Assembly: GCF_946479755.1 (NCBI RefSeq)
Contig: NZ_CAMLHC010000023.1
Location: 62,001 to 126,000 of the forward strand
Source of the DNA: an uncultured Chitinophaga sp.
GTDB taxonomy: Bacteria > Bacteroidota > Bacteroidia > Chitinophagales > Chitinophagaceae
Length of the DNA stretch: 64,000 bases
Reading direction: 5' to 3'
The translations under genes were made by a program, and so were the position numbers. The stretch's first letter is position 1, and the number at the start of each line of letters is the position of its first letter. Below the pieces are notes generated by a model. It had not been told where the DNA came from. It searched no databases and was given only the letters and a program-made list of their open reading frames with translations. Of the stretch, positions 37,077-45,726 are shown piece by piece.

Positions 37077-37478
37077 TTACAATCGTTCCAGCCCACCTAC
37101 CATGCTGAAAGTGATCACTCCCAGTACAATAAGGGTAATCACCACATAGAGATAATCCTTCTCCAGTAAAAAAGCAAAAACGGAAAGGCCTATACGGACA
37201 ATAGGCGTGGCAATCAGCAGTACGATTCCCAGCTGGATCACATTCATACCCTTGCCTTCCATAATACCCCGGAAGATACCCGGCAGATTGTCCAGCCCTT
37301 GCCGCACACCGGCAAAAGTGCCGTAGTCCGGCGCTTCCTGTCCGTGGCGGTACAGGTATACCATCCCACCCAGGAATACGATAATGCTGGAAGTGATGAC
37401 ACCCACCCGGAGCTGTTTACCGATCAGTTGCTGTACATCTTTATCAGCCCAGAAATGTTTCGAGAATAAGCGCTTCAT
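37077..37478 (-). CDS. DUF1634 membrane protein
   Basis: A 133-residue protein with three predicted membrane helices: LRVGVITSSIIVFLGGMVYLY (about 23-43), MNVIQLGIVLLIATPIVRIGLSVFAFLLEKD (about 77-107) and YLYVVITLIVLGVITFSMVGG (about 108-128). The loop between the first two (YGTFAGVRQGLDNLPGIFRGIMEGKG) fits DUF1634. Members are usually encoded next to TauE/SafE exporters, as here with a 3-base gap, and are thought to be a partner subunit; the exact role is unknown. It is the second gene of a two-gene operon ending in a strong terminator. Confidence 0.85.
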   Translation of the reverse strand: MKRLFSKHFWADKDVQQLIGKQLRVGVITSSIIVFLGGMVYLYRHGQEAPDYGTFAGVRQGLDNLPGIFRGIMEGKGMNVIQLGIVLLIATPIVRIGLSVFAFLLEKDYLYVVITLIVLGVITFSMVGGLERL

Positions 37479-37481
37479 GTA

Positions 37482-38318
37482 CTACAGTTTTCCGTTGAGA
37501 CCATTATAAATCATCTGAAGCGCCAGAAAAGTGATCACTACGCCAAAGACTATACGTAACCATTTGGTATTGGCTTTCACCAACAGGCGGGAGCCACCGA
37601 AGGCGCCCAACAGTACGCCCAGCACCACCGGCATACAGAGGCCGGGGCTCACGTAACCCCGTTGCAGGTATACCACCGCGCTGGCAGCGGCAGTAACGCC
37701 GATCATGAAATTACTGGTGGTAGTGGATACTTTAAACGGGATGCGCATGATGTTGTCCATCGCCAGCACCTTCAGTGCGCCGGAACCGATACCGAGCAAG
37801 CCGGACATCACACCGGCGAAGGTCATCATAAAATAGCCGCCCGGCACATGCCGTACTTTGTAGGATACCACTTCGCCGCCGGAAGGATAAGTGCCGTTGA
37901 GCTTCAGGTCGCGCGCCAGTTTACTGACATCGTCATCAGACACAGCCTCCGACTTTTTACGGAAAGACATCAGCGCCGAAAAAATCAGCACGCAGCCGAA
38001 GATAATGGCCACCACATTGGTAGGGATAAAGACCGCTATCAGCGCGCCCACCACGGCCCCCGTGGTAGTGGCGATCTCCAGGAACATGCCCAGCCGGATG
38101 TTGGTGATCCCTTCTTTTACGTAAGCAGAGGCTGAACCGGAAGAGGTGGCAATAGACGCGATCAGGGCGGTGCCAATCGCATAGCGGATGTCAACGTGGA
38201 AACCGAGTGTCAGCAGCGGGATAATCACCACACCGCCTCCCAGCCCGGTAAGCGACCCCAATAGCCCCGCCAGAAAGGCCCCGGCGAGCAGGATCAATGT
38301 AAATGATAAAATCGTCAT
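37482..38318 (-). CDS. TauE/SafE family sulfite or sulfur-compound exporter
   Basis: A 278-residue membrane permease with about eight helices. Family features are the N-terminal LAGLLGSLTGLGGGVVIIPLLTLGF and its repeat-like counterpart FAGVMSGLLGIGSGALKVLAMD, each with the glycine-rich pattern of TauE/SafE proteins. The family exports sulfite, sulfoacetate or related anions; the substrate here is not determined. ATG 38318 (MTILSFTLILLAGAFLAG) is chosen because the upstream extension to 38411 is not membrane-like. It is co-transcribed with the DUF1634 gene and has a good promoter upstream. Confidence 0.9.
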   Translation of the reverse strand: MTILSFTLILLAGAFLAGLLGSLTGLGGGVVIIPLLTLGFHVDIRYAIGTALIASIATSSGSASAYVKEGITNIRLGMFLEIATTTGAVVGALIAVFIPTNVVAIIFGCVLIFSALMSFRKKSEAVSDDDVSKLARDLKLNGTYPSGGEVVSYKVRHVPGGYFMMTFAGVMSGLLGIGSGALKVLAMDNIMRIPFKVSTTTSNFMIGVTAAASAVVYLQRGYVSPGLCMPVVLGVLLGAFGGSRLLVKANTKWLRIVFGVVITFLALQMIYNGLNGKL

Positions 38319-38384
38319 AAGATGGTTGGTTGGTTTAGATCGACAATTACAGGCAAAAAAAACAGCCTTCAATGGCCAATGTTG

Positions 38385-38413
38385 CAAAAGTAAGCAGAAT
38401 ATGATTGCCACAA
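38385..38413 (-). promoter_or_regulatory. Promoter of the TauE-DUF1634 operon
   Basis: On the minus strand TTG (38413-38411), an 18-base spacer and TACTTTTG (38392-38385) match the Bacteroidota consensus TTG-N19-TAnnTTTG closely, about 67 bases before the TauE start. Confidence 0.6.
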
Positions 38414-38459
38414 TCCGTAATCTATAAGTAACTTGCAGCCGTATACTTAATTTCTCTAT

Positions 38460-39296
38460 ATGATAAAGGTGGGTGAGTATAACCTGTTAAGGGTTAAAAA
38501 AGAAGCCGATTTCGGCGTATATCTGGAAGGTGTGGACCAGGAAATACTGCTGCCATTACGGTTCGTGCCTAAAGGCACCAAAATAGGCGATGAGCTGGAG
38601 GTTTTCCTGTACCATGATTCTGAAAACAGGCTGATCGCCACTACCCAGAAGCCTTATGGCATCGCCGGCGACATCGTGAACCTGAAAGCCGTCAGCACTA
38701 CTAAGCAGGGCGCTTTCCTGGACTGGGGCCTGATGAAAGACCTCTTCGTGCCACAGTCGCAACAGCTGACCCGCATGGTGCCCGGACAGGAATACCTCGT
38801 TAAAATATATATCGACGAACTGACCGGCCGCCTTGCCGCCACAGAGAAGATAGACCGCTTCCTCAGCAACGAAAACCTGACCGTAAAGGAAATGGACCCG
38901 GTCACCCTGGTGGTATACCGTCGTACCGACATCGGTTACGTGGTGATCATCAACAACCAGCACACCGGTATCCTCCACCACAACGAACTGTTCCGCACCG
39001 TGGAAATCGGCGATAAACTCAAAGGCTTCATCCGCGGCATCCGGGAAGATAAAATAGACGTAGTGCTGGGCCAGCCAGGCTATAAACGCGTGGAAGACGA
39101 AGGAGAGAAAATACTCCGCCTGCTGCAGGAAAACAACGGTTACCTGCCGTATCACGATAAGTCCACCCCGGAAGAAATACAGGAGTTCTTCGGCATGAGC
39201 AAAAAAACGTTCAAAATGACGATCGGCAACCTGTATAAACAACGGAAGATCATCTTCACACAAACAGGCATTAAAGAAGCGGATACTACGGAGTAA
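38460..39296 (+). CDS. CvfB-like S1 RNA-binding protein
   Basis: A 278-residue cytoplasmic protein with tandem S1-like OB folds and a C-terminal winged helix, the CvfB/YitL plan. Visible traits are NLLRVKKEADFGVYLEG and LPLRFVPKGTKIGDELEVF in the first fold, GAFLDWGLMKDLFVPQSQQ in the second, and the winged-helix end STPEEIQEFFGMSKKTFKMTIGNLYKQRKI. In Staphylococcus CvfB affects virulence gene expression and RNA binding; in this setting the target is unknown. Its last 11 bases overlap the 3' end of the convergent histidine kinase gene. Confidence 0.88.
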   Translation: MIKVGEYNLLRVKKEADFGVYLEGVDQEILLPLRFVPKGTKIGDELEVFLYHDSENRLIATTQKPYGIAGDIVNLKAVSTTKQGAFLDWGLMKDLFVPQSQQLTRMVPGQEYLVKIYIDELTGRLAATEKIDRFLSNENLTVKEMDPVTLVVYRRTDIGYVVIINNQHTGILHHNELFRTVEIGDKLKGFIRGIREDKIDVVLGQPGYKRVEDEGEKILRLLQENNGYLPYHDKSTPEEIQEFFGMSKKTFKMTIGNLYKQRKIIFTQTGIKEADTTE

Positions 39297-40740
39297 CCGC
39301 TTTCGCGATCGGGAAACTGATCAGGAACCGGGTACCTTCTCCCGGACGGCTATCTACGTGTATCGTTCCTTTATGATTAAGAATGATATTCTGGGTAGCC
39401 GTCAGTCCAAGGCCGGTACCTTTGGTCTTACTGGTAAAAAACGGTTCAAACAGTTTCGCCAGGTTCTCCTGCGGAATGCCACTACCGGTATCGCTTATAC
39501 GAACAAATACCTTGTCCGATTCGTGCCAGCTCTCCACTTCCAGCGTACCGTCACCTGCTTTCATCGCTTCTATGCCGTTGATAATAATATTCAGCAGGGC
39601 GATGATCAGCTTATCTTCATCAGCCATCACCTGCTGATCGGGCTCCCGTAGCTTTTTGATCACCTGTATATCATTCAGCTGCATACGGTCCGCCGCCAGA
39701 TGAATGGTCTTTTCTATCAGCACGTTGAGGCCCTGTGGCAACATGTTCAGTTCAGACATACGGGTAGACTCCAGCAACTCCGTCACCAGCTGGTTGATGC
39801 GGTGGCAGTTGCGCTCCATGATATCGAGATACAATTGGGAATCTGCCGTCTGCGGCAACTCCGATGTTTTTAATTCAGATACGGCCAGCAGAATGTTCGT
39901 CAGCGGATTACGCACCTCATGCGCGATCAGACGGGCTATTCTCCCCGTGATAGCAAACTTCTCCTGTTGCTGCTTTTCCTGTTCCTTTCGTTTACGTTCG
40001 GTGATATCCTGGATGATACAGAGATATAACTGCTTCTTTTCATCCAGCAACGACGCGTTCACCAACACATCCAGCTGCTGTCCCTGAAAGGTACGGAACC
40101 TGAACTCCTGCCGTACCACGCCATCCTCGTGGCACAACTGGTCTACAAAAGCTTTGATCTGGCTTTCATCTGCAAACAGGGAACCGAGGTGACTATTATA
40201 CAACGACGCTTCTTCATAGCGCAGCAACCGGATGGCTGCCGGATTGGCCGCTACGATACGATGCTCACAATCGGCCAGCAGAATAGCGTCGTTCGACTTT
40301 TCAAAAATGCTGAAATATCTTTTTTCACTTTTCTCAATCTCGTTGAGATGCGTGAATTTATCCAGTGTGTAACGAATAGCCCGTTCCAATCCCACTGCGG
40401 TAATTTCGCTCTTCACGAGATAATCCGCGGCACCTGCCTCCATCGCTTCTTTATCGATGTGATAATCTCCTTTGCCGGTAAACAGGATAACCGGGGCTTT
40501 ATAACCCAGGTTGCGGAAATGATGCAACACATCAATACCCGTATGGGCGCCTAAACGATAGTCGACCAGGTACAGATCGTGTATCCTGGTTTCAATAATA
40601 CCCAGCGCTTCGCTGTAGGAAGATACCCACTGTAAAACGTATTCGTCGGGCGAAATATCCTGCAGCAACGCGTTCACCAGGAAAAAATCATCCTCGTCAT
40701 CATCGATCATCAAAATGTGTTTCTTGCTGTTAATAGCCAT
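39286..40740 (-). CDS. Response-regulator receiver - PAS - histidine kinase
   Basis: A 484-residue cytoplasmic signalling protein without membrane segments. Order: REC domain at 1-125 (acidic pocket MIDDDEDD, phospho-acceptor Asp60 in LVDYRLG); PAS domain at about 145-260 (FEKSNDAILLADCEHRIVAANPAA); HisKA with His274 in LIAHEVRNPLTN; HATPase_c with N-box NIIINGIEAM, ISDTGSGIPQ and GTGLGLTAT. A receiver at the N-terminus suggests it takes a phosphoryl group from another kinase or retro-regulates its own. ATG 40740 (MAINSKKHILMIDDDED) places the receiver at the N-terminus; the frame extends upstream into the MFS gene. No partner regulator is adjacent. Confidence 0.92.
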   Translation of the reverse strand: MAINSKKHILMIDDDEDDFFLVNALLQDISPDEYVLQWVSSYSEALGIIETRIHDLYLVDYRLGAHTGIDVLHHFRNLGYKAPVILFTGKGDYHIDKEAMEAGAADYLVKSEITAVGLERAIRYTLDKFTHLNEIEKSEKRYFSIFEKSNDAILLADCEHRIVAANPAAIRLLRYEEASLYNSHLGSLFADESQIKAFVDQLCHEDGVVRQEFRFRTFQGQQLDVLVNASLLDEKKQLYLCIIQDITERKRKEQEKQQQEKFAITGRIARLIAHEVRNPLTNILLAVSELKTSELPQTADSQLYLDIMERNCHRINQLVTELLESTRMSELNMLPQGLNVLIEKTIHLAADRMQLNDIQVIKKLREPDQQVMADEDKLIIALLNIIINGIEAMKAGDGTLEVESWHESDKVFVRISDTGSGIPQENLAKLFEPFFTSKTKGTGLGLTATQNIILNHKGTIHVDSRPGEGTRFLISFPIAKAVTP

Positions 40741-40792
40741 AGGTGATGGTATAGTTCCACTTTTTCCTTCAAAAAATATGTGCCAATATACA

Positions 40793-42214
40793 TCAGGTAT
40801 CGATATGCGCGTCCACATCTTTTAGCACTACGTTCCTGCGGGGGAGGAACCAGGCAGGTACGAGGGTTACCAGGAGGATGATCAGGGAGATATAAAACCC
40901 CTGCCGCAGGGCCAGGTGATGCGCCCGCATGGTAGTTGCACCGGCCAGCACGTGATTATTATAAGCAGTCTGTGTAATAATAGCAAGCACAGCAATTCCA
41001 ATAGCGCCGCCCACCTGCTGCATCAGGGTACTCAGTGAAGAGGCCATGGTAACCTCCGAAGGCCGGACCGAACTGAGGGTGGCGGCATTCAGCGGCGCCA
41101 GCAGCAAGCCCATGCCAAGGCCTCTCACTGTCATGGCCAGGATCACCGACCAGATATTGCTGCCACGGTCCAGCACGGCGAAGAGGTACATGGAAGCCGC
41201 CAGCAGCACGATTCCGAGCATGGATATTTCACGGGAGCCGTGTTTATCGGACCATTTGCCGGCAAACGGCATCAGCGCGGCCATAAAAACGGAATTGGGC
41301 AGTATCAGCAACCCCGACGCACCTTCTGAATAACCCATCTGCTCCTGCAACAGGAAAGGCATCAGAAACAGCCCGCCAAACAAGGCCGCCGCCCGGGAGA
41401 TGGTGACCAGTATGCAACTGACGAAGGAATAGTTTTTAAACAGCTGAAGGTCGATGATCGGCGCCTGCTGACGGCGGTCCAGCAGGATAAAAAACAGCAG
41501 CGCCACCACCGCTACTCCCAGGGTGACCAGTATTTCGGGGGAAGTGATACCCAGCACTTCCGCACGGGCTATGCCGTATTGCAGACACACCAGGAAGATG
41601 GTCAGCGTGGTAAAACCCGTGAGGTCGAAAGGAAGTTTTAACTTAGGCTGACTGCGCAGCACGTTCAGGTATTTGAAAGACAACAGCACGGTGATAACAC
41701 CTATCGGCAGATTGATATAGAAAATGGAGGGCCATCCGAACTGTTCTGTCAGGATACCGCCCAATGTAGGCCCGATGGCCGGTCCCACCAGGTTGCCCAG
41801 TCCCCACCAGCCTAACACGGCGCCGCGTACCCTGGCAGGGAACACATAGGAGATAATGGCCATGGAAGTGGGCGCCATGGCGCCGCCACCTAAAGCCTGT
41901 ACCACACGGCCTACCAGCAAAGAGGGTAAAGTGGTGGACAGCGCGCACAATAACGATCCGAAAGTAAACAGGGAGATAGCGCCGATATAGAGATTAAAGA
42001 AACCGATGCGGTTTTTCAGCCAGTTGGTGAGGGGCATGAGCACGGAAAAACTCAGCATATATACGGTGATCACCCATTCTATTTCGCTGAGCGTACAATT
42101 GAATTGTTTACTCATAACGGGCAGGGATATATTGACGATGCTTGAGTCTATCCCTGCCATGGTGGTACCCATGATGATCACAATCAGAATACCGGTCCTG
42201 TTGACATCTCTCAT
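40793..42214 (-). CDS. MFS drug transporter, DHA2 (EmrB/QacA) family
   Basis: A 473-residue inner-membrane antiporter with about 14 helices, the DHA2 layout. Signatures are TTMAGIDSSIVNISLPVMSKQF in helix 1, LVGRVVQALGGGAMAPTSMA (motif C-side) and GNLVGPAIGPTLGGIL (antiporter motif). DHA2 pumps use the proton gradient to export drugs or other hydrophobic compounds. Its ATG overlaps the stop of the upstream 120-residue gene (ATGA overlap), which itself overlaps the DnaJ gene. The three are therefore translationally coupled. No membrane-fusion partner is present in this operon. Confidence 0.92.
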   Translation of the reverse strand: MRDVNRTGILIVIIMGTTMAGIDSSIVNISLPVMSKQFNCTLSEIEWVITVYMLSFSVLMPLTNWLKNRIGFFNLYIGAISLFTFGSLLCALSTTLPSLLVGRVVQALGGGAMAPTSMAIISYVFPARVRGAVLGWWGLGNLVGPAIGPTLGGILTEQFGWPSIFYINLPIGVITVLLSFKYLNVLRSQPKLKLPFDLTGFTTLTIFLVCLQYGIARAEVLGITSPEILVTLGVAVVALLFFILLDRRQQAPIIDLQLFKNYSFVSCILVTISRAAALFGGLFLMPFLLQEQMGYSEGASGLLILPNSVFMAALMPFAGKWSDKHGSREISMLGIVLLAASMYLFAVLDRGSNIWSVILAMTVRGLGMGLLLAPLNAATLSSVRPSEVTMASSLSTLMQQVGGAIGIAVLAIITQTAYNNHVLAGATTMRAHHLALRQGFYISLIILLVTLVPAWFLPRRNVVLKDVDAHIDT

Positions 42215-42573
42215 ACGCGGTCTTTCATCATAAAGATAAGCTGAGCTTTAGCGACCAGCGGGTTTAATGGGTTGCAGTTGATCATCAGCAGGTAGGTGGC
42301 CAGCTCCGACAGCTGCCAGTCTGTTTCCATTTCACCGCCGTCTTTAAAACAGAATATTTTGTGAAAGTTATAGTTAACAGGTATCTGCAGGGAAGCGCAG
42401 GCATGCATGGCCCTGTCCAGTGGTTCCTGTATCATAGCAGGATTGTCATACCCCAGCTCCTGCATGATTTCGCTGGCTGTATACAGCAGGGGCGGGTTTC
42501 TCAGCTGTGAAATTCTCTCAGTGGCAATCACTTCTTCCAGGTAGTCAAAAAGTTTAAGCATGACCATTCTCAT
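42211..42573 (-). CDS. Small protein of unknown function, weak DinD/BRO-like C-terminus
   Basis: I do not recognise this 120-residue soluble protein with confidence. The first half is helical and mixed ([21 protein letters not shown], then [23 protein letters not shown]). The C-terminal [29 protein letters not shown] is reminiscent of the LSRYACYLIAQNGDP...AQ segment of DinD/BRO-like proteins, but this is resemblance only. Starts are possible at 42573, 42567 or 42561; the last barely avoids the DnaJ stop at 42554. Its stop overlaps the MFS start by ATGA. Because it lies between a J-domain gene and an efflux pump it may be a client or regulator, which is inference. Confidence 0.65.
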   Translation of the reverse strand: MRMVMLKLFDYLEEVIATERISQLRNPPLLYTASEIMQELGYDNPAMIQEPLDRAMHACASLQIPVNYNFHKIFCFKDGGEMETDWQLSELATYLLMINCNPLNPLVAKAQLIFMMKDRV

Positions 42574-43492
42574 TTAATTGTGAAAGTTGCTGAAACAGTT
42601 CTTTTTCCTTGTCGGAAAGATTCTTGGGAATATGCACGATCGCTTTAATGTACAGATCGCCGGCGGTGCCTTTATGGTCATATGCCGGCATGCCTTTGCC
42701 TTTTAAGCGGAATACTTTGCCGCTGTCTGTACCGGCGGGGATATTCATGCTGAGTACAGTAGCAGGCGTTGGCACGGTCAGCTTACCGCCTAAAATTGCC
42801 GTATACAGGGGCAACGGTACTTCGGTATAAATATCCAGTCCTTTCAGTTCGTATTGCGGGTGGGCGCCCAGCTGGATGGAAATCAGGAGATCTCCGGGCT
42901 GGCCTCCCTGGCGTCCGGGTGAGCCTTTTCCCTTGAGGCGTATCACCTGGCCTTCCTGCAGCCCCGGCTTCAGTTTGATGTTCAACCGGCTGCCGTTTAC
43001 TTCCACCTGCCTGGTGGCCCCGTTATAGGCATCTTCCAGCGATACCTCCATGGTGGCCTGCACATCCCGTCCGCGGGCCGGGCCCTGCTGCCGCCGGCCG
43101 CCACCGGAAAAGCGGTTGCCGAACAGCTGTTCAAAGAAATCGGAAAAGCCACCTTCTCCGCCAAACATGTCCTCCATATTGCCGGAATAGGTGTAGCCAC
43201 CACCTTGTCTGCCGCCGCCGTACTGCGACCAGTCGAAATCTTCCGGACGGCCGCCGTGCTGCTCGTAATACTTGTAGTTTTCCCCGAACTGATCGTATTT
43301 TTTGCGCTTCTCTTCGTCGCTCAATACTTCGTACGCTTCATTTATTTCCTTGAATTTGTCCTCAGCGGCCTTATCCCCCTGGTTCTTGTCGGGGTGGTAC
43401 TTTACCGCCAGCTTCCTGTACGCTTTTTTGATCTGTTCCGCTGTTGCTGTCTTCTCTACACCAAGTATCTTGTAGTAATCTTTTACGTCCAT
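42554..43492 (-). CDS. DnaJ-class co-chaperone of CbpA type
   Basis: A 312-residue J-domain protein. The J domain is at 1-70 with KYHPDKN (HPD motif 33-35), followed by a Gly/Phe-rich linker (about 90-150: [28 protein letters not shown]) and the C-terminal substrate-binding region ([38 protein letters not shown]). There is no cysteine-rich zinc finger, so it is CbpA/type B and unlike DnaJ proper. It stimulates a Hsp70 ATPase. ATG 43492 gives the J domain at the N-terminus; the frame opens further upstream but without domain sense. It heads the operon with the small protein and the MFS pump. No CbpM modulator gene was recognised. Confidence 0.95.
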   Translation of the reverse strand: MDVKDYYKILGVEKTATAEQIKKAYRKLAVKYHPDKNQGDKAAEDKFKEINEAYEVLSDEEKRKKYDQFGENYKYYEQHGGRPEDFDWSQYGGGRQGGGYTYSGNMEDMFGGEGGFSDFFEQLFGNRFSGGGRRQQGPARGRDVQATMEVSLEDAYNGATRQVEVNGSRLNIKLKPGLQEGQVIRLKGKGSPGRQGGQPGDLLISIQLGAHPQYELKGLDIYTEVPLPLYTAILGGKLTVPTPATVLSMNIPAGTDSGKVFRLKGKGMPAYDHKGTAGDLYIKAIVHIPKNLSDKEKELFQQLSQLNENGHA

Positions 43493-43777
43493 AAGTATAC
43501 AACATGTGATGATTGAAACTTGTTCAGGAGTTAAGAATGGCCACAAGAAATATACCGGAAAAAAGTGACATTTTATAGGGAGATGCCAGCCTTTGCCCCT
43601 GCTGCAACGGCGCTGTACCCGGCCCCGTACGGCCGCCACGGTAACGGTAATACGCAATCCCGGAGGCCGATGCCCCGGGCTACGATCGGGCCATGTTGGG
43701 TTGCATGGTACGGTACAGTAGGGAAAATGCTGTTTGCAGGATTATCGAACCGCGAAAATAAATGGCCGCCGGTGGCT

Positions 43778-44821
43778 TCAGTCCCGGGGCAGCAGCAAAT
43801 TCAGCTTCAGCTCATCGATAATATATTGCAGCGTTTTCTGTGCTTTTACACTGTTGCCCGATTTGTCCAGCGGCGGGGCAAACACCGCAACAGCCATCTT
43901 ACCGGGGGCCACGGCGATTATGCCGCCGCCGACGCCGCTCTTGGCAGGCAGACCGGTATGGTATACCCATGAACCGGTGTTGTCATACAATCCTTCTGTG
44001 AGCATGGTAGCCAGGATGCGCGGACAAAGTGCCGCATCGATCACTTTCTCCCGGGTGACGGGGTTCACGCCGTTATTGGCGAGCGTACCGGCCATGATGG
44101 CCAGATCACGGGTACTGGAACCGTAGGAACAGGCACGGGTGTACAGGTCTACCGCCTCGCTGACATCGTCATAAAAACGGCCATAGGAATACAACAACCA
44201 CGCGATTGCCCTGTTATGCAGATTGGTAGCTGTTTCGGAAGCATACAGCTGCTGGATGACCGATAGCCGCCGGGAAGCAAACCTGGCCATCATATCATCT
44301 ATCATGGTCCATTTGGCGGCACTGTTAGGCGCCCTGATAAAACTGTTGGTCGCCATGGCGCCGGCATTCACGAGTGGGTTGACCGCCCGCTGCGGGTCCA
44401 GCTCTACCGCCATCACAGAGTTGAACGGCATCCCCGTAGCATTAACACCGATACTGTCTTCCACCGCCCTGGCGCCCCGCTGCTGCAGGGCCAGCGCCAG
44501 CACAAATACTTTGGAAATAGACTCTATCCCGAACTCATATTTGCTGTCTCCCAGCTCCAGCACTTTCCCGTCGGCCGTGCAGACAGCGATGCCATACAGC
44601 CCGGGATCCACATTGGCCAGATAAGGAATATAACTGGCATTGGCGCCCCCGCTGCTGCTTTTGAACTGGTGATAGGCCTGCTGCATGACTTCGCGGATGC
44701 GTTTTTCAGAAGGCACCGTCTTTTTCTGCGCATCACTGTACCCCCAGCAGCACAAGATGCCCGCCAGCAAGCAGAATAATTTTCTTTGGGTGAAAGATGT
44801 CAACACTTCCTGTAGCGGCAT
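43778..44821 (-). CDS. glsA: Glutaminase A, exported form
   Basis: A 347-residue serine-dependent beta-lactamase-fold glutaminase, converting glutamine to glutamate and ammonia. The active-site motif is SISK at residues 101-104 (FGIESISKVF). Other hallmarks are AVELDPQRAVNPLVNAGAMA and PAKSGVGGGIIAVAPG. The C-terminus is typical. The N-terminal 35 residues (MPLQEVLTSFTQRKLFCLLAGILCCWGYSDA) look like a signal peptide, which most bacterial glutaminases lack, so this one may work in the periplasm. An internal start would remove the signal but no good alternative ATG precedes the catalytic fold. Confidence 0.93.
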   Translation of the reverse strand: MPLQEVLTSFTQRKLFCLLAGILCCWGYSDAQKKTVPSEKRIREVMQQAYHQFKSSSGGANASYIPYLANVDPGLYGIAVCTADGKVLELGDSKYEFGIESISKVFVLALALQQRGARAVEDSIGVNATGMPFNSVMAVELDPQRAVNPLVNAGAMATNSFIRAPNSAAKWTMIDDMMARFASRRLSVIQQLYASETATNLHNRAIAWLLYSYGRFYDDVSEAVDLYTRACSYGSSTRDLAIMAGTLANNGVNPVTREKVIDAALCPRILATMLTEGLYDNTGSWVYHTGLPAKSGVGGGIIAVAPGKMAVAVFAPPLDKSGNSVKAQKTLQYIIDELKLNLLLPRD

Positions 44822-45004
44822 GATAACGGATTTTGGGTTTGCGGCGTACCTGTATCAGCCCGGATGGCTGATCTTCGCGCTATTAGAACATCCCCCAAAC
44901 GGATAAGGTTCAAACACGGCCGTTATTTTTCTGTAGTGGCGCCACAGGAGGGCGCCCGGCAACAAGAAGGACCAGGGTCAACACAGGAAAATAAAAGGGA
45001 ACAA

Positions 45005-45346
45005 TCAATCCTCCGAAGAACAGGGAGAAGCCGCGTCCAGTATGGCATAAGCCTCCAGCAACGCCTGCACTTCCAGCACCATCCTGGCCAGGCTTTTCAC
45101 TTCCGCCGGCGTAAGCAGCATCATCACATGGTCTGCGGGTAAAGGCAGACAGATACTTTTCTCATGCTCCTGGTAAAGCGGGTCACTGTTATCGGACAAA
45201 CGGACAACCATATCAGCGAAACAAAAAAACTCTTCCGGGGCCAGGTTAACAACGCTGGTACCAAAGGCCATCTGAATGCCTTTGCAATGAGCGCAACGAA
45301 TGACATATCCATTGTTGCTGTGATATAAAGTCTGATAATTACACAT
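45005..45346 (-). CDS. Small cysteine-containing protein (DUF6686-like)
   Basis: A 113-residue cytoplasmic protein of a type common in Chitinophagaceae and relatives, which I recall as DUF6686. The N-terminal part has MCNYQTLYHSNNGYVIRCAHCKGIQMAFG, with a CxxC pair that could bind zinc, followed by NLAPEEFFCFADMVV and a helical C-terminus (PAEVKSLARMVLEVQALLEAYAIL). No function is known. The gene stands alone between glsA and the divergent intergenic region to the right. Family membership is from memory. Confidence 0.7.
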   Translation of the reverse strand: MCNYQTLYHSNNGYVIRCAHCKGIQMAFGTSVVNLAPEEFFCFADMVVRLSDNSDPLYQEHEKSICLPLPADHVMMLLTPAEVKSLARMVLEVQALLEAYAILDAASPCSSED

Positions 45347-45726
45347 AAGCTTTTTGCGGTTAGTGCCTCCAGCGACCGGGGAACCGGCCGCTGTCAGGAC
45401 TTTTATTCATCACTCGTTATGGAAAATGAGGTTACAAACAACAGATACCTTTCTCTTCTCTATTATGTATAGCAAATACGCCGAAGCATCTTGTCATATC
45501 AAAAGTACGCCGGCAGGTACAACTGCTGCTGACGGATCAGGAAAACGATTTACGCAAAAAGGAAAGTTTCGTTAACATTTTTTTAGCACCGGCATAAAAA
45601 AGCGCCCGCCGTAAACACGGCGGGCGCAGGGGTTTCATAGGGTGTAATATTGAAACTATTGCAGGACAAACCTACATCATAAAATAAAAATGCTTTTATC
45701 GGATCGGGAAAAAAACAACACTCTTT
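45347..45726. other. Intergenic region between the DUF6686-like gene and the DUF4249 operon
   Basis: This 380-base gap holds the terminator of the DUF4249 operon at 45595-45627 and the promoter region of the DUF6686-like gene. A 73-codon plus-strand frame at 45354-45575 has no recognisable features and is not called. Confidence 0.6.
45595..45627 (-). terminator. Intrinsic terminator of the sigma-FecR-receptor-DUF4249 unit
   Basis: A perfect 11-base-pair stem GCGCCCGCCGT / ACGGCGGGCGC with loop AAAC is followed on the minus strand by six Ts, about 100 bases after the DUF4249 stop. Confidence 0.85.

Noticed and set aside
45354..45575. 73-codon plus-strand frame in the gap before the DUF4249 operon terminator
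   Set aside because: No signal peptide, domain or conserved-looking pattern; the composition resembles non-coding sequence.
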